Of a stretch of DNA of 64,000 nt, positions 1 through 15,000 are shown piece after piece; positions within the stretch are counted from its first letter, which is position 1; each line of letters opens with the position of its first letter. The translations under genes were made by a program, and so were the position numbers. Below the pieces are notes generated by a model. The model saw only the letters and a program-made list of their open reading frames with translations. It ran no database searches and was not told where the DNA came from. Source of the DNA: Diadema setosum (Eukaryota > Echinodermata > Echinoidea > Diadematoida > Diadematidae); contig NC_092685.1 in NCBI RefSeq assembly GCF_964275005.1, forward strand, positions 10,255,654 to 10,319,653. Reading direction: 5' to 3'.

Positions 1-3000
1 GCTAGCCGTGTCCTCCTTCTTGGCTTTTGCCTTCTCAGGTTTCTTCGTCTTACCCTTGTCTGTCTCCTCATCGCTACTGAAAGAAAAATGTCAAAAACAG
101 GACACATTATTTATATGCCTAACAAGCAGTATGGTACATACTGCATAGCAGACCAGAATGGAGACCTAGTGAAATGAAAAGGGTCTGACAGAGAGCTAGC
201 ATATTGTCCTCAAACAAACATAAACACAAACACACATACACGGACAAGTTAGCGTGGATGTGTCTTCTTGGACATTTTGCTGACTAAATCATACAGATAC
301 ATACACACACACAAAGAAAGTGTATATGTACTGCAAATATTATTCATTGTCCTCAGATGTCAGACAAAATCAGATGCAAATTAAACTGATCTTTTCAACC
401 ATCAATTAATATTTTGATATATATTCACAAAGGATACTGGTAATATTGTTTTTCTGCATCATCATCTTACGTCAAAGATTAATCCAAGGCTGAAAACACA
501 TAGATGAACACAAACTGGCGACACATACACATAATATACTTTCACAAGCAAACAAGATTGTTCATTATTTGCTTATTCATATATACATCCTTCAGCACAC
601 AAGTAACACATACTGATTATTTGTGGCTTGTAACACAATGCTATGAGAATATCCATTGAGAACACTACATATTCATTGAAAACAAGACCATGCCACATCA
701 CAGTATAGCTGTGGGATTCCACAGGACTTCCTTTGTAAAACCACTGAGAATATACCAAGCTACAAATGTGGGTAAACTTTACTGAATCATTGAAATGCAC
801 AACATATTTTCCTTGTTTTATAAATCCTTTCATTTACATAAAAACATTTGAAAATTTGCAATTACTAAAGCCTATCATTCACAAAAATATTAAAAAGCAA
901 TGTAAAACCGCCTGTTCCAATATGTAGCCCAAATTGTTATGTACGCAAGCTGTCACACACAAGTTTGATTCATTTGAACCATGACAAAGTACAACAGAAC
1001 TGGTGCAAGCATGTATGCACATGTGTAAAAAGGTAGCATCCCTACAAAACACAACAAACAAAAACTGTAAAAACTTAACTCTGAAAATGAAAATGAAAAA
1101 CATGTGCCAGAGGTATGTGTAAAAAAAAAAAAAAAGTTATTTGATCGTAGGTAGTGCAGTGAAAGGATATATCAAAGAACAATCACATGATGCTTAATTC
1201 TACATATTGTATAATTCATTCTACTTGTATAATTTATTCTACTTGCTTGGAGTACAAAGATAGAAAATACCACTTTAAATCAATAACTGAAATTACCATA
1301 ACTTTTCATAATAAAAGAGAAGAAAAGAACCACTACATCCTGTAAAACTTATCATTTGCCTGGAAATATAATGCAAAGTATGCAGAAGAAAAAGTGAAAA
1401 CAGGACATACATTGTACTGGTAATTAAAGATTGAATAAATGTGAAAAATATAATCTGACAAGCATGAAGGAACTGCAAACTTGGAATGTGACATAAAAAA
1501 TAACAAAGCAAAAGTGACAGTCACTTGCTAAAATGATGATAAGCAGCACATCCAAATAATACCAAATAATCACATATAAGTACATTCTCATCACTAACAA
1601 TTATGATGTACTAACTAGCTATCACTTAATGGAATATGCGCAATTTATATGTGAGTGTGCAAACTGAATGTAAACTTCATACTTTCATAACGTACTTACT
1701 GTGGTCACACACACACTCACACACACACACACAAGTAACTACAACCATATTTTCAACTGGCTTTCACTGCTAGTTGAGTGCAGGTAAAGAAAACAAAACA
1801 GCAAATCAACAGGGTGAAGAACCTAGAGTGTACATGTGCAACAGCAAGAGAGTTTTTACAGCAATGAGGCATGTCACCTGTCATGATCACTGGATTCCAT
1901 ATCTGTCTCACTGCTCTCATCACTGAGGCACCAATGAATGAAGGGGGGGGGGGGTTTGAAAGGAAGGAATGTATGAGGAAATATAGCATGCATGATGAGA
2001 GACAGACCTTAAAAGGTTACTTGCATGGTATACAAGCTAAGACAATGATACTGCCAATGGTAGCCTTCACAGCTAGTATACCATGAGGGCACTATGATTG
2101 ATGTGCACCATACATAAATTGCTCTTTGAAATTGCTCCCTGACTAATGCCAGATTATTCCCCATAAATTCCATTCCAAAATTCACAAGAAATCTCCCTCA
2201 TGATACCTTAATGTTCTCTCAAGTTCTCGTGGAAACAAATACATGAATATGGATGGACAGAACAATGGAGTAATAGATAGATGGAGGAATAACTAAACAT
2301 GTCCACAATGATAATATCAAAGACATATGTATATGTATACATACATACATGTATATTATACAGTGACATAATGAACTACTTGTATATACCAAGTTAATAT
2401 ATCATGTGAACACTGACAAAGATATCTTCCTTACAGTGAAATCATTACCGAAGCAATCATAACATGTATCTCAACAACAAGCATATTTGAAGTGAGCAAA
2501 CTGATGGTAGATGGTAGATGATAGATGCTAAATAACAAGGAGAAAAGAGTGACTTCCAGTCCAACAACAACAACAAAAATGCGAAATACCAATCCTAATT
2601 GTGTAGCACCTGATAATCCTGAAAATCCTGACAATAATCTACATGATGTTAAAAAAACAACTGCTCGAGAACATTCTCATGATACACACTAAGTACACAC
2701 ACAAAATACAAAAGACAACAATGACATGAGTTTAACCTAATTCATAGCTCCAAAGACAAGCAAAAAAGAGTTTGGCTTTTAAAGCACTTGTTCTTCATGA
2801 ACAGCACGCGCAGGTTACAATTATATTGGCCCTTGATTCAGATTGAGCTCTAGAGCTGGTTCACATCTGAATCATAATATTAATCTAGATTCCTGATGAA
2901 AATGGAATTAGCATATCTAATCAAGTATATAATTCTAGCTTCTAGAATGTCTTACTATAAATGTGATTCTTGACAGTTTGCATTGCACAATTGTTCCTGT

Positions 3001-6000
3001 AAATGTTCCATAAAAAACAACACACTGCAACACTCTGAAAACCTTTCATTACCTGGCTTTCTGATGAATGATGGATACCACTGAAGGCCTTTGTTGCAAG
3101 CGAAAGGAAAAAAACGGAATCAAGTGCTGTTTATGATACCATACAAACTACACCGTATTTAATGTCCATGACATCCCGGAATGCAGGCATGATTGATGCT
3201 ACCAACACGAACAAAAATTAGAAATGTGAGTGACAAAAGAAGTATCTGAAATTGTAAAAAATAAATGGTAGTGTACACGATCTATTCCATCACATATTTA
3301 TTTCAATCAGTTGATCTCTACATTGGTGCTAACTCTGAACAAATCTGGTGTTGCAGTCCTTTAGCTCCCATCTGAATAAAAACAGCTTTGAGCCATCCTC
3401 ACGTCACAAGTTTCATATGTGCAAATGCATTTCATGGGATATTCCACAAAACCTCAGTGTTGGGCATCATGAAACACAACTTTTACAGCATACAGAAAGG
3501 AAGAGGAGATCATGGCAACTTTTTATTCATCAATGCTACATAAAGAGGAAGAGAGATAAATATAAACTTGACACGATCCATTTTCCTGTTATGATGACTG
3601 CCATGTAATGATGAAATCTGCTGGATGCCAACAGCTCTACTGGCAGTCAGCTTTTATCTTCAATGTACAACATACAAAAAAAAAAAATTGAAACAGTTTC
3701 AAACTCTTCACATTCATAGCATCACATCCATCAACTGAATCCAGTCAACCAACCATCACCCTCTCTCTTTTGGTTACTGTTAGCATAGATGCAAGAGTAC
3801 ACATGATGTTACAAATGCTGAAGTCACATAAGTCTTTGAGGCTTCTAAAGGGGGAAATCATGTCTTGTAAATACTTACAGTTTACCAGCGTAGATGGATT
3901 CTTTCCTTGCCAGAGCCGATCTGTCAGAGTAGGATGTTTTGTGGGAGCTTGCAGACATGATGCGATCCTCAGGCCTAGCTCGACAACTGAACAGATTTTG
4001 AATGTAAAGATAGCATTTTACAAATAGGTGACTTGTAGTAAACTACTGTAAATCATAGCGATGAACAACATAAAATTGCAACACGAGCCAATACAATGAT
4101 TTGTGGATGTATGTCTACATGCAATCTTTTACAGGATTTGATAAGCTATAAATGTGCAAATGAATAAAGAAACATTTTATCCGCTGTCATAAAAATCAAA
4201 ATCATAAAAATATTTTGTCATAAAAATATACTATAAAGATCATAATTTTTTCAAAGCATCCAACTTTTGTTATCAAACATGGGTTATATGTCACACAATA
4301 TGAGAGACATTTGAAAACAAATACCCTAATGATCACAGATGACTGATTTTTTTTTTCAAGTGTAGTGACCTTTGACCTTTTACACTGATCACTTTAACCC
4401 ATCAAAACCAAGATAATACATTGTCATGATATGAATCTGGGATGGACCGAGTGATGACTCAAAAATCGTCTCGAAGTCTTGCGTAAAATTGAGGTACACT
4501 GTATCTAATAGAACTCACTCTAAAAATGTCTTGAGGTCTTCTTTGAGGAAGTGTAACCACTCTCTCTGCAGTAGCTTTACGGCATGCTCTTTGGCCCGGT
4601 CAAAGGTCGCTGCCTCCACAAAGTCACTGGTCAGCAGGAGGGTGCTGTGGATAAAGTCTCGCTCTCCAGGCGGTAGCTCTGAGCAAGGTAAGTAAATGAA
4701 TGAAGAAATAGTAAGAAAGACACAGAAATATTACTTATAACACAGGCCCATAAGAGTCTACAGTATATTGATGTGTTTTTGTGAGTTTTTTTTTTCTACT
4801 TCATCTCTTACTTGTCAAAAGGATCTAGAGAGATGGACAGAACTGTCTAAATGGAAGGCAACATGTCACAGGATAGACGTCTTGTACACTTTACTGGTAT
4901 GCACTTTGCAGACATTTCTGAAACGCTACATATAAAATACAGAAATGTTAACTGGAGAATGTAAAAGCATAAGCTGCAGCACACACTTTATTTGTAAGCT
5001 GAGATCGAGAAAAGATTCATGTACTGATTAGTGTGCAAATTTATGCACAATGGAGATTGATGTTTGGAAAGAAAAAAAAGAAGTTAACCACACACACCTA
5101 TATTCCATATGCCACCATCCATGATATATCGGTTGAAAATAGACCAGGCCTGGCCCATGAGCAGCAAGCGATCAGCGGATCGGTCTTCGGCCATCACGTA
5201 ATCTGACACATCTTGCCAGAAGAGAAGATTTGCCAGGAGCAGGCGATCAGAATGTCTGTTGGCAAGAAAAAACAAAAACAAAACCAAAGTAGAGTTGAAA
5301 ACTGATGAGAAATCTGCTATTTGTCCATGAGCGAAAAAAAAAAATGTATGGTTCTATCAATAGAAACTCCATTATGTGTCACATGCAAGGGGTAAATGCA
5401 ATTATTTAAATCTACCAGACATTTCCATGAAACCAAAGATTACGGAATGTGTCAAAATAGAGTAATTTGACTGTAGTGGGATTTTGAATGAGACACAATC
5501 TACCTTCTCATATGGTTACATTTTTCCTTCACAAGCATGGCCCTTTATTGATACTGACATGAAGTTCATTAATCTCCACATGTGACTTCAAAATTTGAAC
5601 ATCAGTCTCCTTTGCACAAAGAAACATTACACATTTTATTTCTATTCATCATACCACATTACATTCCAACTGGATTTCCGAGCTGAAGTTGCAGCAGGGA
5701 AATTGAATATTTGGCTAAATTAAGAGACCTTTCGCCTTTCACCATTGTCTATCTTGGAATTTTCCTACCACATAGTATTACTACCTGACAATCATTGCTG
5801 AAGTAATGGTCTGAATTTATTTTTTTTTAAAGTTTAGTAACCTTCATGACCTCTGACCTCAACAACATTTGTCAAATTTCTAATCAACACAACTATTAAC
5901 ATCAGAATTCATCATTGAGATATTTCTTAAATTGCAATCATGAGAACTGGGAAAGACGGGCATACAAAACAACAACATAATGCCTCCAACACACTCAAGG

Positions 6001-9000
6001 GGGTAGATGCCCAAAAATTCACACTTAGTCAATATCTATACCATTTATTTTGTCCTTGGCAGTTCCTCCATGTACTGAAGTACAAGAACAGGACAGCAAT
6101 GATGAAATCATTTGATCTATGAAGAAGATAATGCTGTTGAAATTAATGATGGTGATTTGTAAATGTCAAAGAAGACAAGACACACTGCTACCTTTCTAGG
6201 TATCTCTGGAATGGCCTGCCTGCATCACGGTCACATGCCAGTCCTATGTGAAACCGAGCTGACATCGGGCGGGGGATGTATTTGGTTTCATCCAGGGCCA
6301 TGAGCTGACCAGGTCTGATGACAGGCTCCATCTGCCTTCCTCCCCTGGCTACTCGCGTCCAGTCCTTCTGGGTGGTGGCCAGCCGGAAGCAGGAGGACGG
6401 GCGAACGGGCAAGGAGTTGACTAGCGAGATGGAGGGCAGAAATGTGTCTACGGGCTTCTTGGCTTCTTCCATCATCCGCTGGTGACGCTCTCTGAGGCGG
6501 TCATAACTGGATTGTTTGTGTTGTTTAGAAAGAGGAAGACGAGGTGAAATATCCAATGTCATAAAAGACTATTCACAAGAGGTGATGTGTGTACATCAAA
6601 CAGTCAGTATTTGCTATCACATCTACTGCAATTTCTGGGTCACAGTGGTGCTCCCTTGTTGATAATATTGGACAATTTAGCAGTATGTATATATACACGA
6701 TTTTGGTCACAGACAGTTCATATTTGTTAAAAAGATGTTAACAAAAAGCTGCAGTCACATCATGAATAAACTCCTATTACAATCACAGTCTTCGTCTGTC
6801 AATTAAGGATAAACAAAATCAACTTTTGTAATCACACCAGAAACAACAGCATGTCTCACCCCCCCCCCAAAAAAAAAGAAACCCCCAAAACAAACAAAAA
6901 CAAAACAAAACAAATTTCAATTCCCTTGAACTCTGGAGCTACAACCAAATACAATCAAGTCTACTGTAATCATAGTGCTGCATTTTTGCAATGCTGCACA
7001 ACCAAACTGGAACTTCATATCATGATTAGTATGTCAACTTTCATTCATCACTATGTGAAATAATGTCGTATGGGTCATATCATGTGCTACAGTAAGTTCA
7101 TGTGCTACAGCAAGTTCTTCTATAGTGCTTTTTGATGATAATGGATACCCCTAGTTATTTACGTTACACCTTCTTATCATCATACTTCACGATGCAAGTG
7201 ACCATGACATCATTGTACAACAATCGTACAAGCACTGTGAATAACTACGCTGTATCTTTCAGTTTACATATTTGTTTCAAATATTTCTTTAGTTTGGCAG
7301 ATAAAAGTAAAAAGCTAATAAATAGAAATGAAAAAAAAAATATAGTTCATCCATGCAATTTGTCAAATACTGTAAGAGTGAATATTTTCACGCAACTAAT
7401 TTTTCGCGCTTGATGATAAGAAGAGTTTTGCGTGTTTTTAGTTCCGCAGAATCAAGGCATCACGCACAGGAACATATGGTAAGCAAAAATATTCGGGTGC
7501 TTTTATTTTCATGCTAGTTTCTGGTTGCGCGAAAAATTTCAACACCGCAAAAACTTCCACTTTAAAGTATCCTTCATAATTCCGTTTCAGTTTCTGACTG
7601 TTTCCTCACCTGTACTCCCCTGTCCTCTCTTGGTGAATCAGAAATCTAGCTACCCAGTAGGATCTCAGTCTGCGAAGGACGTCATATTGGGTTCTTGTAA
7701 AGACCGAGTCACTGAGGCCAATGTTCCCTTGAGCTTGTTTGATTTGACGCTGAGCATCTGGCATCAGCTTAAAGCGGTACTTGTCTTGGATGTCCCTATG
7801 ATGCCAATACATAGGACAGTTATAACTCAAAAGGAGAATTGGTTCATGTCTTGGCAATGTATTTCCTTACAATATTGACATTCTCATGCAGCTTATGTTC
7901 AACCTCCTTTGTGTTTACAAATGTACAATGACAATTTATTTATGTGTAATACAAAGGGAATGAAATCGGAGAGAACTATGCTTTGAAACTACTTCGGATA
8001 CAAAGCAACATTGACAACCGAAAACTAAAATTGTTGGGTGCCACACTATGAAAACGTATCCAACATATCAACATGAACTCTACTGTGTAAAACATTTTAT
8101 TGGAGAGATGGAAACACCTGGGAATTTATTTGTATGGTGTCTGAAAGTTGGAATGTTAAAGGTAAGAGCTACACCATCAAACAAACACAAGAAGATCTCT
8201 TGACTTATCCATTCACTCTTCAAGGTTGTTATGTGTATCACTTTCAACTACGTAAAAACTGTGGCATGAGTACATTCAGCAAAGGTTTTTTTTGTTTGTT
8301 TGTTTTTTTTTTTTGTTTCACCAACGATTGCCAGTGGAAATAATCAAGTGAACCCTCAAAAACACATCAATTTTTTTGCAATAAACATCTACAGGTCATA
8401 ACATGCACCATGCTCTGTGAACAATCACTGAAAAAAATGCTTAGCCCCACAAAAGGAATATCAAATGAAATTATAGTTATCATGTCAACACTTGGCCAAA
8501 CAAACAAAACACCAACAAAATGCCTTGCACTTTAAATCTTACAGAACATCATGCAATACCATGTATAAATTGCTAAGAAACATGGACTTTGTTTGAACTA
8601 CAAAGTTTTGCTACTAACCAACCAATCACACCCTGCAACATAATTACCCCAACTACAACAATTCTGGTGGGGGTATAACAACCCAAAAGTATAAAAGCAT
8701 ATCCAGAATGATGATCAAGCTTTTTTATACCTGAAAAGCCTTGTTCTGGTGATGTCTGCACCATCTTCCAGCGCCTGCACATTGTCCCTGTACATCTCAC
8801 AGTCCAACCAAAAATTCAGCATGTCTTCGCCAACAGTTCCTGCAAGAAAGGCCTTGAACAGCTCCATGCCAACAAGCTGCAAGTCACAACAGCCAATGAT
8901 ATTTGTCAGAATTATTGAACAGCTGCTTGCTTGTCCTTCAAAGTACAACTGGCTATACAGGCCTCTGAATGTGCCTCAAACTCGTGCTAAACATCCACTT

Positions 9001-12000
9001 TATACCCTCTTTGCAGACACTAAATCCTAATTGATGTATCTTGCCAGAATCATCGGCTAAAAGGAAACTGAAAATAATGATCTCAACGCAGAATTTAAAC
9101 TTGGAGCACAAAAAGGGATTGGACTCAGAATTGCAATTCTGACTAGATCCTTTCAGCCTTTGTTTTATCAAAAATCGACACTGTTCATGCAATCTTTACA
9201 AAGTTCGGGAGTAAAATTTGAAAATCAACATATCTGCAAACAGTATTACCATAGATATGGGAAAACTTCTAGCAAACTATCAAATACCTATTTGACCTGA
9301 TACTGAAGATTTGCTTTGAAGAACAATCATCTAATGCAGTGGAATTCCTCATAAAAAATAGTCAGTGATGATGAAAATCGTTCAAGACAGAAAATAAGTA
9401 ATGAAATAGGTCCATATAACATTTTTTTTTTTTAATGGTTTCCAACAGAAAGCTGAATCATCACACAAATTATGAATACCTCTCTTACATCACATACCAG
9501 AGTAAGTTTTAGGACCTGGTCTTACAGATCACAGCTTATAATGCTTGGCAACATGGATCCTGCACTCACACTGCCTAGGATCTCCTCCTTGAGCTGGTGG
9601 AATGTGACGCGGTGCTTGGCCTCCACCTGCCGCAGCTCCGACTCCATCCTCTCATCCGCCAAGTCTTCCTCATCCTCGTAGTCAATGATGCTGTGTTCAT
9701 GTTGGACGTTGTCATTGTCATCTTCCTCATCGTCTACCTTCAACTCCTGGTTGAGGAAGTCATCTCTCAATTCTGCGTCCTCTATACCCACTCCTTGAAG
9801 CTGGTGTTGGATTGTCACTTCCTCCTCTTTCCTGTGATCACCATGATCAGTCACCTCTTCCTCCTCCTCCTCATCATCGCCATCACTGAAACTCTTGTCC
9901 TCGCTTTCCGTCTCTTCGTCTTCAGAGTCGTCTTCAGAGTCAATGTTCCTTGAAACTGATTTCTGTGGTGATCTGCTGTTACGCATGTCACTGTTTAGAG
10001 TGAGGAAAAGCATCATGATAGATATGACCACATATGTAAGAAACCACAGATTTAGCAACTACCTCCTAGCAAGATATTATATCTGCTGAAGGGAAATCCC
10101 AAATTAGATTTCGCATGAGAGTCTAGGAAACGATGGGTGAAATTGGTTCAAACATGTATTCCTGATATGACATCTAACATGTTTGGTTTTGTATTCTTCT
10201 ATCTTACACCCTCTTTAACTTTTTTTTATCTGAAGTGATTTGAATGCCGTGGGTAGTTTTTCTGCCGATACTTTCTTCAAATAAATAGATTGTGATGACT
10301 CAAACAAATACTATTCCAGTGACACGTAGCTTACTTACATGCCTACACAATGTAAATAGGAATAATGGATCCAATGTGTACAGATTATTGCATTCAACAT
10401 ACCCGTTCATGTCAGATTTCTTCCGAGACTTTCTTCCCGGGTCATCTCTGGGTGTCTGGATGGTGGCATGCTTCTTGGGTGAGGCTTCCTTCCGAGACTC
10501 ACTTTTTAATGCACTTTTTCTTGCTGTGTATACAAATACATGTACATTTCAAGAAATACAAAAGTAGTCCATAACATTAACCCTATTCTAACGGGGAGGG
10601 GGGGGGAGGGGTCAAATTGACCCCCCCCCTCGACGTTTCGCGCCACGATTTCGCAACGCGCAAAGCTTTTGCCGCGTCGTTTCACGACTTTTTTCATTGA
10701 AGTCTCCCGCATATTTTGAGACCAAATTTGCGAAGTCCGGGTACACCGTTTTGAAGTTACGTAATGTTTTGCATATGCATGTCCACCAACAAACAGCTTA
10801 AATTCATGATATCGTGTGCAAATCCAATGCAAATTGTGTTTTTTGGTTAAATTGATATAAATTAGATTATTTCAACTTTTAACCATTGAAATTAATCAAT
10901 TCTAGTGTAGATAAGCCTGAAAAAGTGCCTGCAACAAGTTTTGGCAAAAAAACAATAGAAAACAAAAGGTTGAAAAAACAATAAAATACATAAGAAATTA
11001 ACAAAACAATAAAAAACAAAAGAAATTAATTTCAATTGAGCTATTTTTTTACACAAAAATTGTTTGATGTGTCTTGAGGAATTCTGACACAAAAATTTAG
11101 CAATCCTCCAGTCTTTTTAATGGAGTTATAGGTGAAAATATGATTTCATGCACAAATTTGCATAAGTAATTTATTAGAAATAGAAAGGCAATATTTTTCT
11201 ATTGTATGACAATGTAATCGTGTAGTTGACATCCAGCTCTATCTTCAGGCAAAATTTCGCGGCGGTCACACGATCGGCGGCCGAGATCTGAAGGGGGGGT
11301 CAAATTGACCCCCCCTCAGTAAAAACTTGGTCTCAAATAGCCCAGTTAGAATAGGGTTAAACAGACAAGCATACACATTTACTGCACCATGTAACTTCTC
11401 AGATATTCCAGCTCAGCAGGTTGGACATGCTTACAAAGTATAGCACAAGAGATAATCTTCTACTGGTCCAACCTGTCTGTAGGATGAGTAGGTACCCATT
11501 TTTTTCCCTTTTTTTACCGGTAAATACCTGAAAAAATTTCGGGTCCAACAGTGATTTTTAATGGTAAGGGACCGTTGGACCAGTTACAGTGTGCAGCATT
11601 GTTTTATCACCCACTGACAACAAAAGGGCCTACCATTCTACAAAGTATAGAATTTTGTTGCTTCTTTTGCATGACATTATTCTGGAAAGTCTTGAACAAA
11701 CTTGATTTATAGCAAAGTCTCATCCCTACATCCCCTCACCAGGCCTCTCACTGAAACATCACCTACCCTGTTCACCATCCCCACTCTTCAGAGTCAGCTG
11801 TGTGTCCTGTCTGCTATTGTTGAGTTGCAGTCTCTCCATGGCGTCACCGCCGGCCTGTATCTCATCCACGCTCTCCATCAGCGTTTTCTCCCTGGAGGGC
11901 AGGGATGACTTTCCTGTCATCCTTCCGCTCTCTGCCTTCCCCCGTGACACCTTGGTCGGAGAGGGCAGCTTGGGGGGTGACATCTTGTAGGAGTGATAGC

Positions 12001-15000
12001 CATCGATGGGACTCCAGAGGGCACCATTTACAGCTGTAAAATTGATTCATTCAAGAAGTGACTTAATCACTTACCAGCTCATCAAAGACAACAACAACAA
12101 ATGTTCAGAAAGCTTGAAACTATGAATGGCTAATATGGCTAATAATACCATATACCATACCATATAATACATTCTGATTAACTCTTTCTATGTTCAGGCT
12201 CTTTGATGTGATTGCCATGCTTTTTTCCCAGCATTCACTTACTATGGTTGTTCCTCCAAACTGACATTTGCAAAGTTTCACCAATGATACCAGTTTACCA
12301 CTAATACCAGTCAAAATCACATGCAAACTTCACAAGGTGATAGCATCCTCAATAAGTCTCCAAATGACCTGCAAACAGGTCTGCACAAGATTTTTTTTTT
12401 TTTTAGATTACTTTTTTTGTATCACATATTACACATCATATCTACCATTTGCAATGTTGTGATAACCTAAAAATGTAGTTACAGGGATACAATTGATTAC
12501 TTAATGCCTACACACTTCAATTACTTGAGAGGCAACAGAGCTTTCTACAAATTACTCACTAAGTCCAAGCATGGGTGGCATGCTGATGCAGCGTGAGCCT
12601 GGCCTCATGTGTTTGAACAGGATAAGCCGATCAGCATCTCCCGGCCAGCTAAAGTCGCTGTCATTGTCGTAGGCAGACGCTTCACGGCTGTGTTCTAGAC
12701 TAGTGGAAGTTGTGGTGTAGCTTGTCGTCTGGCGACTGTAGCCCCGCAAGCCACGGCTGCTGGGGCGGCTGGTTGATCGGCGCTCATCAAGTGGACGGAT
12801 TAAGAGCTTGCATAGCTTGTACTCTAGGAAGAGCTTTGTTCTGAGATAAATGACAAATACAGACATGTTGTCAATGAGTCTTGGTAACACCTACACACCT
12901 TTTAGTGGCAAAGGCTTTATGTGGTGGGGGAACTCCTGATGCTCTTCTTTTCCTTGGATAACTGTAGGTATAAAGACCTTTTTCTTTTTCATTCTATGGA
13001 ACTTTCACATCACATTCAGTAACACCGGAAAGAAAAAAAGGTAGGGTGAGAGCAATGTAAAACATTTAAATAGATCAGAGTTTAACAGTATATTGATGTC
13101 TACATCAAAACAAAATTACGTAATTTCCTTAGGGCCCACAAACATTTCTAGGCCACCTTCAAAATACCTTTTACTCATGACTGTGGAATTTACCTAAGAA
13201 AGAGAGGGAGTCGCTCCTGCCTCGCCCACTCCATGATGCGCTCCCTCTCTGCATCTCCTGGTCCATACAGGCCTCTTCTTGGGTCGCGGTCTGAGGCATC
13301 CAGGACCCCCCTGTAAGGGGCTTCATCCTCAACCTCTTGGAAGGAACCCGTCAGGCGGTTGTAATACAGAGGCTGGGGGAATGCCTTAGGGAATGGTAAA
13401 GGAGGACAAAGAGAAGTGTTAAAAATACAATTTGATACAATTTGCACATCTATTTGAACATTGAACATGTGGTAAAGCTGGTAGCAATATAACCCAAATG
13501 GTACTCGTATCTTGTATGATTTTATAGTTACCACAAAATGAGTGGAGAAATGTACTGTACTAGCTAAGCAGAATGATTAGCAATACCATAGCATGTATGA
13601 TGAGAACACAAACCATGAAATAAGCAGGAAAAGATGTCATGAACATGAAGCTACATAAACATGCCAAGATTTTTACAACAGCCAAAATACTATATAATAC
13701 TGACAGAGCCATTTTTGAAAATGAAAACAGCTATCATCATATTCATATCATCTATCAATAAGATCATATCATATTATATCATATCATATCATATATCATC
13801 ATATCATATATCATATCATATTCACAATGATTTGTACAAACATACATAAAATCATCTTACTGACATACATGTACATGTATCATTGTTTATCTTTCTCTAA
13901 TATGAAATATGCAGTTATATTCAGAGATGCAAATACATTAAATTATAACAAGCCAATATAATCTCTGCTGCAAAATTCTCACAGGACTTGGTGAGCTAGT
14001 AGACCCAAAATGAAAATCTTATCAAATGCAATGAGGTACAAAATGGAATTTTATATTACTGTGATTATGTTATTGACACTCTCTAGATAGACAAGTGCTG
14101 GAAGAAAAGTTACTCACTGGATATTGGAGGAAGGCGTTGAAGTAATCCAAAAAGAGATCATCATATGCCAAGAGTGAGTCAAAGTTGTCTTCGTTCACTT
14201 CAATTGCTGTTTATGGCGAGGTAAAAATGGCAAGATTATCAAAAGTAAAATGTATGCATTTAATAAGTAAGGGTTCTACATACCTACAAACAACTAATGA
14301 TTAAAACAATTTAAATGTAGAGTCAGCAGAGAGAGGAAACTGCTCTGTTTCCCTTACTCCAATCAATGTTGGGGTGAATGTCATTTACATGTCTATTTCA
14401 TTCTTAATGCTGTATCCTTTTGTAAAATGTCAAATGTTTAATGAATTGGTTAAATAAACTTGAAACTTGAAACTTGAACTTGAAACTTGAACTTACTCAG
14501 GATCTCTACAGTAACCAGTAGATACAGGCTTAACAAGGGCTAGCCTAACGTTAGGTCTATAGACTATATGGTAGTCAGTCTAAACATTGGGGTCATTAGA
14601 GTTAAATTTAGACTTCAATACAGTGCTACATTGCAACCAGTTCTGATTGCAACCCATTTCAATCTTTCAAATTTTCTTTTTACATCATGAATTTGTCCTT
14701 ATTAGATACTCTAGAGTGTGTTAAATAACTAATTGGTCACAGACATAAAAAAAAAAAATACCAGACATTTGCAATGTTTTTGGTAGCTTTCATAATCTCG
14801 ATTCTTTAGCCGGAGCCTTCCCTTGTTTGGGCTTGGCTTGGGGTTGAATAACTTGAAAAGTTCAGGTTGATTGGGTAGGCCTAAGCCAGATACGCAAAAC
14901 TCGCCCCCTTCTTGACACTAGTTTATACAATGCACAACTCTGTCTTGTACATATTGTGGTCTAGGTCATGGTGAAATAGCAAATGCAGTAATTTAAGATT

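Noticed and set aside
9597-9953. 118-codon plus-strand frame opposite the acidic RGS22 exon
   Set aside because: Antisense of a GAG/GAT-rich exon; hydrophobic by composition only.
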